Positions 10,198 through 24,469 of a DNA stretch of 64,000 bases are shown piece by piece. Made by a program: the position numbers and the translations under genes. Each line of letters begins with the position of its first letter. Within the stretch, counting starts at the first letter, position 1. The stretch is from Mycoplasma sp. 1578d. Its GTDB lineage: Bacteria; Bacillota_I; Bacilli_A; Mycoplasmatales; Metamycoplasmataceae. Location: the NCBI RefSeq assembly GCF_024582695.1, contig NZ_CP102081.1:829516-893515 (forward strand). Reading direction: 5' to 3'. The notes below the pieces were generated by a model that did no database searches, was not told the DNA's origin, and saw only the letters and a list, made by a program, of their open reading frames with translations.

Positions 10198-11496
10198 TTA
10201 TTCAGATTTAGTTAAAAAAACTAGTGTTTCAATATGGTGTGTATTTGGGAACATGTCAAAAGGAATAATTTGCTCTATTTTGTATTGATTTTTAATAAAT
10301 TCTTTAAGATCTCTTGTTAAAGTTCTCGGATCACATGATAAATAAATAACGTTAGACAGATTTTGTTTACTAATTCATTCAATCACTTTAATATCTAATC
10401 CCAAACGTGGTGGATCAATTATTAAAGTACTATTATTTGCAGAGATTGGCTTTTGTTCAATTACACTTTCTACTTTACCGGCATAATAATGAGCATTATT
10501 TACTTTATTTAATAATGCATTTTGTTTGGCTCGCTCAATTGATGAAGGGTTAATTTCAATTCCAATTAATTGTTGATAATGTGAACTTAAAATTTGTGAA
10601 AAAACTCCAACACCACAATAAGCATCAATTAATATATCTGCATCTTGCTGATTAACTATCTTGGCTTTAATTGTGTTTAATATTTTTTCAAAAACACTTA
10701 AATTTACTTGAAAAAAATTAACTGATTTCAAGGTAAACTTTTTATCTAGTAAATTCATTGTAAAATCTTGCTTATTAAAAATAGTAAAAATTTTGTTTTT
10801 CTTTTTCACACATAGATCAATAATAAAAGAATTTTCTTTAAGTAAATTAATTAACTTAATTGGTAAATCATAATCAGAATGTAAACTAAATAAAATTTGA
10901 GCTTGATTATTCTCGTTAACTCTAAACATGATTTCATCAATGAGTTTGAGTTTGTTTATTTTGCTTTGGAATACAAAATTGATTTTTTCTAAAACGTACA
11001 TTAAAATATAATTTAATGATTTAAGATTAAGCGAAAAATCACTTACTTGAACTAAGGTATTGCTTTTATTAATATATTCAGCGTAAAATACTTTTTGGTT
11101 GTGTGCTTTTAGTGCATATCTTACTTTATTACGATAATTAAAGGGTAAATTACTTGGAACAATGTCTTGAATTACTTGCGAATTAATATTTAAGTTTTTT
11201 ACTAGTAGATTTCTTAAATATTGATCTTTTCATTTTAATTGTGCATGATATTGTAAATTAATTAATGATGCTGAATTTGTTGAGATTTGGTTTTTATTTC
11301 GATGAATAGATCGTTTGATTAAAGTCTCCACTACACCATATCCATAATTAGAATGTAACTTTTCAATCTTAATAATAGCTTGCTCGTTTGGAAATAAGTC
11401 AGGAACAAAAATACGCTTTTGATTATAAAGAACCACTCCATAACCTTGATAACTTAATTCAATACATTTGACTTGAAACTTAATTTCAGCAGACAT
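10198..11496 (-). CDS. RNA (uracil-C5)-methyltransferase, RumA/RlmD family
   Basis: 432 residues. An N-terminal TRAM domain (about 1-55) is followed by a SAM-dependent core: DAYCGVGVFSQIL, IDPPRLGLD, and SCDPRTLTRDL with the catalytic Cys. It should make m5U in 23S rRNA; the exact site cannot be told. The Fe-S Cys cluster between TRAM and core is gone: the usual CxxxxxCGGCxxQH region reads NQISTNSASLINLQYHAQLKW. ATG 11496 is chosen over the upstream TTG at 11508. The gene overlaps rsmD by 17 nt. Confidence 0.88.
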
Positions 11497-12022
11497 AAAG
11501 CAGTTCAATTCTCCCGTGTTGTTTTTGTTTATAAATCTTTAAATTTGATGGAATTATAATTTCTCTTGCAAGATCTGTTTCAATAATAATTTCTCCATCA
11601 GTAGTTAAAATTTGTTTGTGATTAATTAATTCTAAAGCATTATTGACTAACTCGACATTTTTAAACGGAGCATCGATAAAAATGAAATCAAAGTCTTCCT
11701 TGGTTTTGTTTAAATAATCAAGGGCATCAGTGTTAAGGGCTCTAATTTTTTGCGTTTTAAGTAAATTGAAATTGTTTTGAATTACACCAAAAGCATGTTT
11801 ATTTTTCTCTATTGCCACAATTGAACTAGCTCCACGACTCTCGGCCTCTATACTCCAAGCGCCGCTACCAGCAAATAAATCTAAGCATTTCGAGTCAACT
11901 ATTTTAAAGTGTAAACTTGCAAAAACAGCTTCACGGACTTTTTCAGTACTAGCTCGAGTCAGTTCTTTATCTGGCTGATTAATTTTTTTGTTTTTATAAA
12001 TTCCTGCAATAATTCTTAACAT
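11480..12022 (-). CDS. rsmD: 16S rRNA (guanine(966)-N2)-methyltransferase
   Basis: 180 residues. The N-terminus LRIIAGIYKNKKI is characteristic. The SAM site is LDLFAGSGAWSIEAESRGA, and catalytic motif IV appears as FIFIDAPFKN instead of the usual DPPY/F. The frame runs through a TGA to end WN at 11480. The ATG at 12022 is preferred over upstream starts because AAGGAAA lies just before it. It forms an operon with the uracil methyltransferase. Confidence 0.9.
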
Positions 12023-12054
12023 GTGTTTCCTTTTTAAAAAAAGCACCCTAAGTG

Positions 12055-12606
12055 CTATTTTGTTGTTCTCATAGCTAGGTGAACTTTTTCAAGTGCTTCT
12101 TTACCATAAAAATGTTCAACTAATTCATATCCTAATTCCATAGCAGCATCAGCACAACGTGCAGTGATAAGATGTTTTTCTTTAAGTAAATTAGTAACAT
12201 AATCTTGCTGATAATTCTTGCTTTTAAATGGCTCAGACCAAGTGCTTGGATAGGCTGAATAAGAAGTATTGTGATCGATTAAATTATGTTCTCTTAAAGT
12301 ATTAGGGGTATCGCAAATGGCTGCAATTGGCCCATTAAATGAACTAATTAGTTTTAACGCCTGCTCGTTTGTTCTTAATAATTGAGCAGCAAATCCGCCT
12401 GGGATGAATAATAAATCATAATCAGCTAAATTAACATTATTTTTAATATTGTTAATTGCAAAGACTTTATATTGACTTAAAATACTTTTTTCTGTTGGAT
12501 GATAATAATCTACCACAATATCAGGATCAGCTCTTCTTAAGCATGAAAGCGGAGTAACTAATTCCACATCATTAAATTTATTTTCTAAAATGACTAAAAT
12601 TTTCAT
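12055..12606 (-). CDS. DJ-1/PfpI family protein
   Basis: 183 residues with the class I glutamine-amidotransferase-like fold of DJ-1: KILVILENKFNDVEL start, LLFIPGGFA, then nucleophile elbow IAAICDTP with Cys about 104. The usual residue after that Cys is His/Ala; here it is Asp. C-terminal TARCADAAMELGYELVE matches DJ-1/ThiJ proteins. Family roles include glyoxal/methylglyoxal handling and protein deglycation, but the substrate here is unknown. Its ATG shares one base with the upstream membrane gene's TAA, so the two are co-translated; SD AGAAGG. Confidence 0.88.
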   Translation of the reverse strand: MKILVILENKFNDVELVTPLSCLRRADPDIVVDYYHPTEKSILSQYKVFAINNIKNNVNLADYDLLFIPGGFAAQLLRTNEQALKLISSFNGPIAAICDTPNTLREHNLIDHNTSYSAYPSTWSEPFKSKNYQQDYVTNLLKEKHLITARCADAAMELGYELVEHFYGKEALEKVHLAMRTTK

Positions 12607-13502
12607 TATTTTTTCCTTCTTAAAACTCCACGATAAATTAAGAATAACATCAAAGCAAATGGTAATACATAAACTAAAATAAAGATAATTATGTAGGTAT
12701 TTCTTCAAGCTTTATTAAGTGATTTTTTTGATTGATCAACAGCTGTAATAAATTGAGCAGCTTCATAAACAATTAAAATTTTCACATCAGCAATTCGTTT
12801 TTTGTTGTATAGCAGAATAAAAATATACAACAAGGTAACACTAATAATAACAAATAAGCTAACTCACAAAAAGGCAATTGTATTTCCAAATCAACCTTTA
12901 AAGATTTCCTGAAAATTAAGGTGAAGTTCAAATTTAATCGCACTATTTTCGCTCGTTTTAAGTTCTCACTCTCCTACATTATACAAAAGATAAATAATTA
13001 AAACAAAAAGAGCAAAAAACGTCATAAAGAAGACATAGAGCCAAGTATAGCTAATTAATTTTAGAGAGATTGATTTATATAAATCAGCAAATAAGGTACT
13101 AGCAGCTATATCTCCATTACTAAAACTCTCTCTATATCGTCTTTCAACATTTTTAAATGCTGAAAGACGAATTAAGTTTTTTACCAATAAATAAAAGGTG
13201 GTTAAAAACACTATTACAATAATAATCCAATTCAATATTCCTGAGTTGGGATTTTTAGCTGTATTAAGGAAATAATTACATAATCCTGCTGTAATTGTAG
13301 CTAAAAGAATTAATACTCAAAAGGCAATTCCAAATTTAAGAATGGTTTTTTCTTTATGAATAATTCGGTAAGTAGCTGGTGAAAGTTGTTTGTTGGGATC
13401 TTGATATTTGTTAATTACTTTTTCTTGTTCTTGAATGCTCTTTTCAAGTTGGTTGGTCGGTTGTAATTCAACTGTATCATTTGATGTTTTAGGTCGAAAC
13501 AT
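12606..13502 (-). CDS. Multi-pass membrane protein, unknown function
   Basis: 298 residues. A hydrophilic start (MFRPKTSNDTVELQPTNQLE) is followed by about four membrane segments: near 56-80, 88-108 (WIIIVIVFLTTFYLL), 140-175 (WLYVFFMTFFALFVLIIYLLY) and 195-230, plus a final one near 270-292. Between them lies a soluble loop with RRYRESFSNGDIAASTLFADL. It resembles mycoplasma MSC_0882-like membrane proteins by general layout only. TGA-Trp codons occur at 13317 and 12966. The stop overlaps the DJ-1 gene start. Confidence 0.7.
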
Positions 13503-13639
13503 AATTAAACTCCTTTGTTGAGGATATTATAAAGAACAAATTTATCAAATATATATGAACTTTTTTATTTTTTAACCAATGATATAACTTTATAATAACA
13601 ATTAATTTTGAGTTTAAGAACTTTCAAGCTGACTCTTTA

Positions 13640-14764
13640 TTATTTGTTTTCTATATTTTTAATGCTTGTATTTAAATGATCTAAAACACTAGTAAGAATT
13701 TCCTCAGAAAAACCGCTATCTTTACCAAGTTTAGTATCAACTGTTTTACCAATTCAATCAATAACGTCTTTTTTAGCATCTGGCTTTAATAGGCCCACTG
13801 AATCGGTAACTAGCTTTAATTGTGAAGATAAATCTCCATTTTTAAGCTGATTGTCCAATTCTTTATTAACAGCATTAATTAAAATTTCTTTTTTACGTTC
13901 GGGTGTGGCTGTTAAATATTCTGGGTTAGATTTTTGTAATTCATCTTCGGCTTTTTTAATTTCAGGTGAATATGAATCAGCTAATTGACTAACTGTTTTG
14001 CCTTCACTGATTTTTACTTTATTTAAAGTATCAAGTGAATTTTTTCTCAATTCTGGGTCATTAAGAATGTTTACTAAAGGCTTAACTACATTTTCTTGGA
14101 ATTTTTCTTTGTCTTCAGGACTTAATTTGCTGTAATCTTGTTTTAATGCTTCTTCAAATTTTTTATCATTTTGTAATGCCGATAATTTTGCAAAGTCTTT
14201 AAGTTTACTTACAAAAACTGAAGGATTTTTACTTTGGAAAAAGGTCATAAAACCAATGCTAAATTTAGTAAAGCCATCATCTTGCTTCTTGTTGGTTTGA
14301 AATGAAGCTGAAAGCGATACTACAGCAGGTACCATTAATAATCCAGTGCCAGATCCATATAAAAATCTTCTTCAAATTTTTGATTTTCTAGCTGCTTTTA
14401 AAGCTCTAAATTTCACTAAACAAATAATTGTATATACAATAAATCCAATTGTATAAATAGTGAAAAAGAACATAAGCGAAATATAAATTGGTAAATAATA
14501 TATAATTCGTTCCGCTAATTCTTTATATTGATCATCCACCTCTTTTAATGCTGATTTTAAAATTGGAATTGATCCTGGTCCTGCACCCATTCCAAATAAT
14601 AAAGCAACTCCAACGAGTATAACGAATTTTCATCTATAGAAAAATCCTCCAAAAATCCCTGAAACTATAACCCATAAAGTTAAAATGGTAAGAATTGCAG
14701 TTCCTGGACCATCGTTAAAAAAGTTTAATAATTTTTCTAAAGTGATTTGTGTTTGTTCATTCAT
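13640..14764 (-). CDS. Membrane protein with soluble helical tail, unknown
   Basis: 374 residues. Hydrophobic segments lie at about 22-40, 45-62, 90-112 (YYLPIYISLMFFFTIYTIG) and 132-150. A charged, Lys/Asp/Glu-rich tail of about 220 residues follows, predicted helical (QLADSYSPEIKKAEDEL). No enzyme motif is visible. It starts 1 nt after def ends (TAATATG), so it is in the def operon. An AGGAGA element lies 16 nt upstream of the ATG, further than usual. Confidence 0.65.
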
Positions 14765-14765
14765 A

Positions 14766-15323
14766 TTAAATTAAAATTGTTCTCCTGTTTGGTTTCTTCC
14801 ATGGATCTTTTTGATTGATACGATCAATAAAAAGTTTCCCATTAAGGTGATCTAACTCATGTTGGAAGATAATAGCTAAATAACCTGTTAAATCAAAGGT
14901 ATACATTCCTTGCTTATTGAAGCTATAAGCTTGGACAGTGATCTTATAACTCCGCGGAACATAACCTTCTTGTTTTGGTCAATCTTCAGGAACCGATAAA
15001 CATCCTTCTCCTTGTGATAAGGCAACTAATTGATCGCTTTTACGCACAATTTTCGGATTAAATAAAACATCCTTAAAAATTGGGTTTCCTTTGTCATCGG
15101 GTAAATAAACATAAAAAACGTTTTTAAGGACTCCATATTGAATAGCAGCAACTCCAACTCCGGGTCTAAATTCACTTCCTTCTTTTTGCGAATCATCAAT
15201 GTGGTAAATCATTTTTTCGGCTAGTTCTATATCCTCTTGAGTTAACGGGATCGGGACATCAACTGATTTTTTCCGTAAAATTTGATCGGGTAAATTGACG
15301 ATTTGAACCTCAAATTTTTTCAT
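14766..15323 (-). CDS. def: Peptide deformylase
   Basis: 185 residues. It removes the N-formyl group from nascent proteins using Fe/Zn. All three motifs are present: GVGVAAIQ (GxGxAAxQ, about 54-61), EGCLSVPE (metal-binding Cys), and QHELDHLNG (HExxH). Start MKKFEVQIVNLPDQILRKKS. A TGA-Trp follows SVPED. No SD is visible; a minus-strand TACAAT (15331-15336) ends 7 nt before ATG, so translation is probably leaderless. Confidence 0.95.
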
Positions 15324-15338
15324 ATGTTAAATTGTACT

Positions 15339-15366
15339 AAAATAAGGGGGTTAAACCCCTTATTTT
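15339..15366 (-). terminator. Terminator of the smc operon
   Basis: Long stem AAAATAAGGGG (15339-15349) / CCCCTTATTTT (15356-15366), GC-rich at the apex. It lies between the smc stop and the def promoter. Confidence 0.75.
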
Positions 15367-15439
15367 CTTTTTTTATTTTTAAATTTTCAAAAAATATAAA
15401 TAATGTGTCTTATAAATTATCTGAATCTTTAAAATAGTT

Positions 15440-18385
15440 TTATATTTGCTCTTTATTTTGTTCAATTAATTTTTCAGCTTCAGATAATTTGACTGAAAAG
15501 AAACTAGTCACTCCACGATTTTGCATGGTTGCTCCAAATAAATGGTCAACTCTTGACATAGTTCCATGACGGTGTGTAATAACGATGAATTGAGTTTGTT
15601 TCTTGAGTTCTTGTAAGTAGTTTGCATATCTGACCACATTTGATTCATCAAGTGCTGCTTCAACTTCGTCTAAAATGCAAAGCGGTAATGGGCGAGCTTT
15701 CAAAATGGCAAATAATAGTGAAATAGCAATTAGTGATTTTTCTCCACCAGAGAAAAGTTTAAGATTTTTAACGCTTTTTCCTGGGGGTTGTGCATAAATA
15801 GAAATTCCACTTTCAAGCACATTATTCGGGTCAACAAATTTTACTTGAGCACTTCCTCCACCGAACATTGATCTAAACACATTTTCAAATTCGACATTAA
15901 CATCATTAACAATATTAGTTAAACGAGTAATAATAATTTTATCAAGTTCTGCAATGGCATTAAGCACAGTTTCTTTTGCCTCTTCAAGTTCGTCACGATT
16001 TGAAACATAAATATCATATTTAGATTCAACTTCTTCTAATTGAGCAATTGAATCTAAATTCACATTTCCAAGAGCGCTTATTTCTTTTCTCAGTTCATCA
16101 ATAAGTTCGCGTGCTTTTTCTGTTGGAATTTCTAATTTATAATTGGCTATGGCATTTTCTAATGTTAAATTATAAAACCCAGAAAGTCTAACACGATTTT
16201 GTGCTAATTGATCTTGCGATTTTTCAACACTATAAAGTTTATTGCTGAAAGATTGAGTTAATTGACTAAATAATTTATTAGCTTCATTTCTCAGTTCATT
16301 TAACTGCTCAATTTCTGAATCAATTTTGTGTTTTTGTTGTAAGTTTGCACTTAGCTCAAAAAGATAATTTTTCAACTCTTTATCAAGTTGATTGATTCGT
16401 TCAACAGTAGTATTAATTACCTCACCATTAATTTGAGTTACATCAGTACCAATAAGTGAAAAATCAGACTGAATTTTATCTAGTTTAGCTTGAGCGTGTT
16501 GAATTGAAATAGCTGTTGCTGACAATTCATTACTATATGAAGTAACATAATTTTGTAAATTAATACTTTGATTTTTTAACTGTTCTAAATTATTAAAATT
16601 TTTCTGTTCAAGTGAGTTAATTCCTGGAATGAGCTTTTGTAATTCGAAAATTTTATCTTCAAGTCCTAAGATATCATCGCTTTCTTGTTTGGTCCCACCT
16701 GACATAATTCCACCAACACGAACAATATCGCCATCTTTAGTAACCACTAAATACTTTTTCTCGACAATTTTTGAGATCTTATTGGCAGACTGAATGTTAT
16801 CTACAATAATAGCATTCCCTAATAAAAATTTATTTAGGACACTATATTTTTCATCAACATTAACTAATTCACTAGCAATTCCAATAAATCCAAGTTGATT
16901 ACGTACCACAAGTGAATAATCATCACGAATGTGTTTTTCCTTAATTGAATTCAGCGGGATAAAGGATGCTCTTCCGCCATTATTAGCTTTTAAAAATTCA
17001 ATTGCTTTCACCGCAGTTTCTGAAGTATCCACAACCACATGTTGAATATTTGAAGCTAAAATTGCCTCAATTGCACTAGCATATTCGCGATCAACTTTAA
17101 TTAAATCACCAACAATTCCTTTTAATCCTTTAAAATTATGAGCATTGTCTAAAATAGTTTTAACCCCTTTATAAAGATTGCTTCTGCTTTGTTTTTTAGC
17201 ATTTAAAATCTTAATTTGTGTTTCGATTTCATGTTTTTTTCTGCTTAAATTGTTGATTTTAGTTTGCAATTCATTAATTTCAACATTAACTTGAACTAAT
17301 TTTTGATGAGTGTGTTCTTTTTTGGCTTGTACTTCATTTTGTGATTCTATTAAATGTTCAAGCATTTGTTTTTCTTCTAAATAAGCTTGTTGAAGAGCTT
17401 CTTTTTTCTCGTGTAAATTAGCTTTAACCTGTCCTGAAGCTATTAAGTTTCTATGAGCGGTTTCATTATTGTAAATAATTTTAAGTTCATTTAAACGAGT
17501 TTCGGTACTATTTTTCTTAGCTGATAGCTCTGAAATTTTCTTATTTAATTCACCTTGTTGGACTTTGCGTTGAGTAATTTTAGTGTTATATTCTTCGATT
17601 TTAACTTTATAATCGTTTTTGGTTTCCTCTACTCCTTCTAGTTCTTTATTAAGTTCGGAAACATATTGATCTAAACGCACTATTTCTTGAGCTAAATAAG
17701 CAATTTCAACATTTTGCAATTGATTTGATTTTTCTTTGTAAATTAAAGCTTTTTCAGCTTGTTTTCTAAGCGGTACGAGTTGTCTTTCTAGTTCGGAAAT
17801 ATGTGCTTGGATAACTCTTAATGACTCATCGGTTTTTTCTAATTTTCTTAGTGATTCAGTTTTTCTGAATTTATATTTAGATACTCCAGCAGCTTCCTCG
17901 AAAATTCCCCGGCGTTGTTCATCACTTGCTTGAGCAATATCACTAACTGTTCCTTGAGAAATAATAGCAAGTGAGCTTTTACCAATTCCAGTTTCCATGG
18001 CAATTGCTTTAATGTCTTTATGGCGGGCTAATTTTCCATTAATAAAATATTCATTGAGCGACTTATTGCGGTCTAATGAACGAGTGATTGAAATAATATC
18101 TTCTTCATAAGAAGTGAGGTTATCCTTGTTTTCAAAAGTTAAAGTTACGGTTGCTTTGTCGAGTGGTTTGGTGGTTTTTGAACCAGCAAAAATAACATCT
18201 TTCATTTCATCACCACGAAGTTCTTTTGCACTTTGTTCACCTAAAACTCACTTAATAGCATCGTTAATATTGCTTTTCCCTGAACCGTTCGGACCCACAA
18301 TTCCTGCAATTCCACCATCAAAACGTAAAATTATTGGATCAGCAAAAGATTTAAAACCATGTGCTTCAATTTTAATTAGTTTCAT
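15440..18385 (-). CDS. smc: Chromosome segregation protein SMC
   Basis: 981 residues. N-terminal ATPase half with Walker [13 protein letters not shown] (about 28-39), long coiled coil (about 150-440), hinge with GGRASFIPL and VGGIMSGGT, a second coiled coil, then the C-terminal half with signature [19 protein letters not shown] and Walker [14 protein letters not shown]. It compacts and segregates the chromosome with ScpA/ScpB. The true start is ATG 18385 ([18 protein letters not shown]), reached by reading one TGA as Trp; SD AAGGAAG. It directly follows rnc, as in most Firmicutes. Confidence 0.97.
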
Positions 18386-18394
18386 ATACTTCCT

Positions 18395-19075
18395 TTATTT
18401 TAATTTACTCAAAGCATCTTGAGCTGCAACTTGTTCAGCTTCTTTTTTTGAGTTTCCAATTCCAACCCCAAATATTTGTTTATCATGAATAACTTTGGCC
18501 AAAAATTTTTTATCACTATTTTGAGACACATTGTATGTCACACCGTCTTTTGAAAAGCTCTGAATATATTCTTGTAATATTGTTTTTGAATCTTTGTTGC
18601 TTTGAGCGTGAACCTTATCAATCACTGGAAAAATGTATTTTTCCACAAATTTTCTCGCTTCATCAATTCCCTGGTCTAAGTAAATGGCTCCAAGTATAGA
18701 TTCAAAAACATCAGCTTTAACTTTGAGTGAATTTTTGACATCATTTGCTGTTTGTTTATATCCAGTTTTTAAAATATCCACTAGTCCCAATTTTTCGGAT
18801 AATTCTGCTAATGTTTCAGTTCGAACAGCTGCTGATCGAACCCGAGTTTGTTTTCCTGGTTCTAAATTAGTGTATTTAAGAAAAATATATTCACTTGATA
18901 AAAAATTTAAGATTGAATCTCCTAAAAATTCAAGCTGTTCGTAATTGTTTAGCCCTTTGCGTAATGCAACATATGAAGAGTGTGAAATTGCACAAAAATA
19001 TAACTTAATATTTTTAGGTTTAATTTGATGAAATTTTAAAAATTCTTCAAGTGATTTAGCTTTCATAATATTCAT
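18395..19075 (-). CDS. rnc: Ribonuclease III
   Basis: 226 residues. RNase III signature NYEQLEFLGDSILNFLSSEYIF (Glu/Asp metal ligands) is followed by a second acidic cluster DVFESILGAIYLDQG. A C-terminal dsRNA-binding domain (about 155-226) ends GIGNSKKEAEQVAAQDAL. It processes rRNA precursors and structured RNAs. ATG 19075 was taken; ATG 19066 is an in-frame alternative, and only a weak GAAAGAAA precedes them. It sits 2 nt after plsX. Confidence 0.96.
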   Translation of the reverse strand: MNIMKAKSLEEFLKFHQIKPKNIKLYFCAISHSSYVALRKGLNNYEQLEFLGDSILNFLSSEYIFLKYTNLEPGKQTRVRSAAVRTETLAELSEKLGLVDILKTGYKQTANDVKNSLKVKADVFESILGAIYLDQGIDEARKFVEKYIFPVIDKVHAQSNKDSKTILQEYIQSFSKDGVTYNVSQNSDKKFLAKVIHDKQIFGVGIGNSKKEAEQVAAQDALSKLK

Positions 19076-19077
19076 AC

Positions 19078-20058
19078 TTAATTAATTTCTTTCAACATTT
19101 TATTTAATAAATCTTTTTCCATTGCATCCTTAAGCTGATTTAATGCTGAAAGATAACTCTTTTGATCACTTGAGCCATGTGCTTTTAAAGCCAAACATTT
19201 GACCCCAACTACTCACGCACTTCCAACGTTGCGATAGTCTAATATTTTCATGACATCTTTAAAAGCACTCTTAACTAATAAACCGCCTAATTTTCTTTTT
19301 AAATTTTTATTAATACTTGATTTTAGTGAATCAATTAGCGTTAACACAGCTCCTTCATAACTTTTTAACACTAAATTTCCGCCATATCCATCGATAATAG
19401 CCACATTAAAATATCCCCTAAATAAATCTCTGGTTTCTTGAAATCCTACATAATTAATCTTTGGATTTGTTTTAAGGTTCGCGTGGGCTTGTTGAACTGA
19501 TTCTGAACCTTTATAATCTTCAACACCAATATTCAAAAGTGTTACTTTTGGAAACAATTCATTAAACATGGTTTTGTAAAAAAGCGATCCTAATAACGCT
19601 CATTCTTCAAGCCATTGTGATTTAACTTCTAAATTAGCCCCAACATCTAAAAAGATAAATTTTTGACCATTAATAGCATTAGCCACAGGCATAAATGCTG
19701 GGCGTGAAACACCGTTTAAGCGTCCAATTTTTAATGTTAGAGCTGAAATATAGCTTCCACTATCACCTGATGATAATAAACTATCAATTTTGCCTTGTTT
19801 ATATAAATCAATCATTTGATTCATTGAAGTATTTTCTCTAAGTGTTTGTTTAATATTCTTAGGATCGCTTGGAACATTGAGATTAGTAATTAATTCTATA
19901 TTATTGGGTAAATTGTCAATATTAGTGTTTTTTAAATCACCAACTAGAACTAATTTAATATCTTTATTAGCTTGTGCAAATTCACAAGCAGCTTGATAAG
20001 CTTCTCTTGGTCCATTATCATTTCCATTTACATCAAAACCAATTGAATATTTATACAT
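19078..20058 (-). CDS. plsX: Phosphate acyltransferase PlsX
   Basis: 326 residues. It converts acyl-ACP/acyl-phosphate at the membrane for phospholipid synthesis, the partner of fatty-acid kinase FakA encoded upstream. Family landmarks: start YKYSIGFDVNGNDNGP (usual D-x-M-GGDxxP, diverged), LLSSGDSGSYIS, FLDVGAN, VAIIDGYGGNLVLKSYEG, and GGLLVKSAF. GGAG lies 9 nt before ATG 20058, which decides against an upstream in-frame TTG. TGA-Trp codons lie near 19210 and 19597. Only 1 nt separates it from fakA. Confidence 0.92.
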
Positions 20059-20059
20059 C

Positions 20060-21691
20060 TTATTCAACTCCTATTAAAAAGTGATAATTTGGTTGATTTC
20101 CTTCATATATTTCCACTTCAATATCTCATTTTGAATTAATATAATTAGAAATTTCTTGGGCATCTTCATAACAAGATTCGTCCCCATAAAAAATAGTAAC
20201 AATTTCTCTATTTTTGTTCATTAATTTGGAAATAATATGTTTAGCAGCGTCAATTGCATTTTTGCTAGTTTCAATGATTTTCCCATTTGCTATCGCTAAA
20301 TAATCACCTGCTTTAATTCGTACGCTATTAATTTTGGTGCTTCTTACAGCAATGGTCACTTCACCTGAACCAACTCCTTTAATTGCGCTTTTGATATTAG
20401 CAAGATTTTCTTTAACTTTGTTTTCAGGATTATAATGGAATAATGCAGTAAGCCCTTCAATTTGTGTTTTAGTCGGAATTACGTGGACATTACAATTTTT
20501 AGTCGCCACAGCAGCTTGCTGGGCAACTAATGTAATATTTTTATTATTCGGTAAAATAAACACATTTTCTGCATTCACAGCTTGAATTGCTTCAATTAAA
20601 TCTTGGGCTGAAGGATTTGATGTTTGACCACCTTCAACAATGTAATCACAACCATTTTCTTGCATGATTTTAATAATTCCAGTTCCTAAATTGCATGAAA
20701 TAATTGCATTAGTCACTCGTTGACTTTTAGCTTGTGCCTTAGCAAATTCTTCAGATTGGGCTCGTGAATTATTAGCTTGTAAGGTCATGTTTTCTGATTT
20801 AATTTTAATAAATTCACCGTGTTTTTGGGCTATATTCAGCATATTCCCTGGTTTAAGAACGTGCCCATGAACTTTGAGTAAATTATCATCCTGTACAATT
20901 ACCAATGAATTGGCAATTTTTTCAATTTTTTTAGTAAATTTATCTTTATCAAATTTGTCTGGTTCATTAATTTCAATTAAAAATTCAGTGCAATATCCAA
21001 ATTCGCCATCATAGGTTTCACTATCAGAAATAAAATTAGCAATATCCTCACTTTTATCGCTTTTTTCAACTGGTCTACCTAAAAAATATTCGCTAATTCC
21101 TCATAGGATTTTATATAAACCTTCTCCACCAGAATCAGTGACTCCAACTTCTTTTAAAATTTTTAAAGAATTAGGTGTATTATCACAACTTTCGCGAGCA
21201 TAAGTAACTGCATCAGCAAAGAAATTTTCTATTTCTTCTTCGCTTTTAGTATATTTTTGGCTTAATTTTTCAGCGGTTTCTCTAATAACACTTAAAATAG
21301 TTCCTTCAACAGGTTTAAAAACTGCTTTATAAGCTCTTGTTGCCGCTGAACTGAACGCAATCGTTAAATCATGGCAATTAAGTGTTTTTTTGTCTTTGAT
21401 TCCTTGATAAAAACCTTTAAAAATCTGACTTAAGATAACTCCTGAATTTCCTCTTGCTTCATAAAGCATATCATTAGCCACTTGAGCAGCAACTTGGGCT
21501 ACGTTCTGTTCTGACACTTTCATTAAATTCATTCTCGCACCATTCATAGTAGCGGCCATATTGGTTCCTGTATCTCCATCAGGAACTGGAAACACATTTA
21601 ATGCATCAATTTGATTTTTAGCATTTAAAAGAGCATTGGTTCCGGATAATAATGCATCTGCGAGCTGTTTACCGCTAATATTTTTAGACAT
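20060..21691 (-). CDS. fakA: Fatty acid kinase catalytic subunit FakA (DAK2/YloV family)
   Basis: 543 residues. The N-terminal DAK2 kinase domain has NVFPVPDGDTGTNMAATM (metal/ATP-binding Asp residues), ARGNSGVILSQI, and GVTDSGGEGL. The middle and C-terminal parts (about 215-540) include CNLGTGIIKIMQENGCDYIVEGGQT and FILPNNKNI, typical of YloV/FakA. With a FakB (DegV) lipid carrier it phosphorylates imported fatty acids, and plsX uses the acyl-phosphate next door. No FakB lies in the window. It overlaps the asp23-like gene by 8 nt. Confidence 0.93.
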
Positions 21692-21995
21692 TCTCCACAC
21701 CTCTGATAAAAATAGTTATATTATTTACTTTTTGATTATGTTTTTTTAATTCATGTTGCATTTGACTTTGTAGTTCTTCAAGAACACATTTAGCTGGAAC
21801 ACCATTTAAAATGCTCACAGCAGCAATAAAATCTCAACCTTGCGGAGTGTGAAAAACCTCAATCAAATCAACATAGTTGACATTATTTGTGTTTTGCGTT
21901 TTATTAAGATTGTCTTGATTAGCTTGAATATTAACAATCCCAGGAACAGAAGAGAGTGTTTGTACAAAAAGTTGTTTCATTTGCAATAGTTCCAT
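21684..21995 (-). CDS. Small Asp23/YloU-like protein
   Basis: 103 residues, MELLQMKQLFVQTLSSVPG start, with one TGA-Trp in HTPQGWDFIAAVSI. It is assigned by position: in Firmicutes an Asp23/Gls24 (YloU) gene precedes yloV/fakA. The SVPGIV, DFIAAVSILNGVPAKCV and LEELQSQMQHELK segments fit a short version of that fold. Function unknown, possibly envelope-related. AGG lies only 3-4 nt before the ATG; a second ATG follows 5 codons later. Confidence 0.65.
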
Positions 21996-22091
21996 ATCCT
22001 GACCCCAAATTAAGTATTTATAATTATTTATATTTTACATTTTTTTCACAATTTAAGTGGCTATAAATGTTTAAGATAAGTATAAATTTAA

Positions 22092-22097
22092 TATAAT
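22092..22097 (+). promoter_or_regulatory. -10 element of lysS
   Basis: TATAAT, 28 nt before the lysS ATG, with a weak TTAAG-rich -35 near 22069-22075. Confidence 0.5.
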
Positions 22098-22125
22098 TAA
22101 AAAATACTGACTAAGGAGATAGAAA

Positions 22126-24437
<2,312 letters not shown>

Positions 24438-24439
<2 letters not shown>

Positions 24440-24468
24440 AAACAAACTTGAAAGGTTTGTTTTTATTT
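24438..24468 (+). terminator. Terminator of the lysS operon
   Basis: AAAAACAAAC (24438-24447) / GTTTGTTTTT (24455-24464) stem with a T-rich tail. Confidence 0.8.
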
Positions 24469-24469
24469 A

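Noticed and set aside
18114..18422. Plus-strand ORF inside smc
   Set aside because: Antisense shadow of the conserved SMC N-terminal ATPase region.
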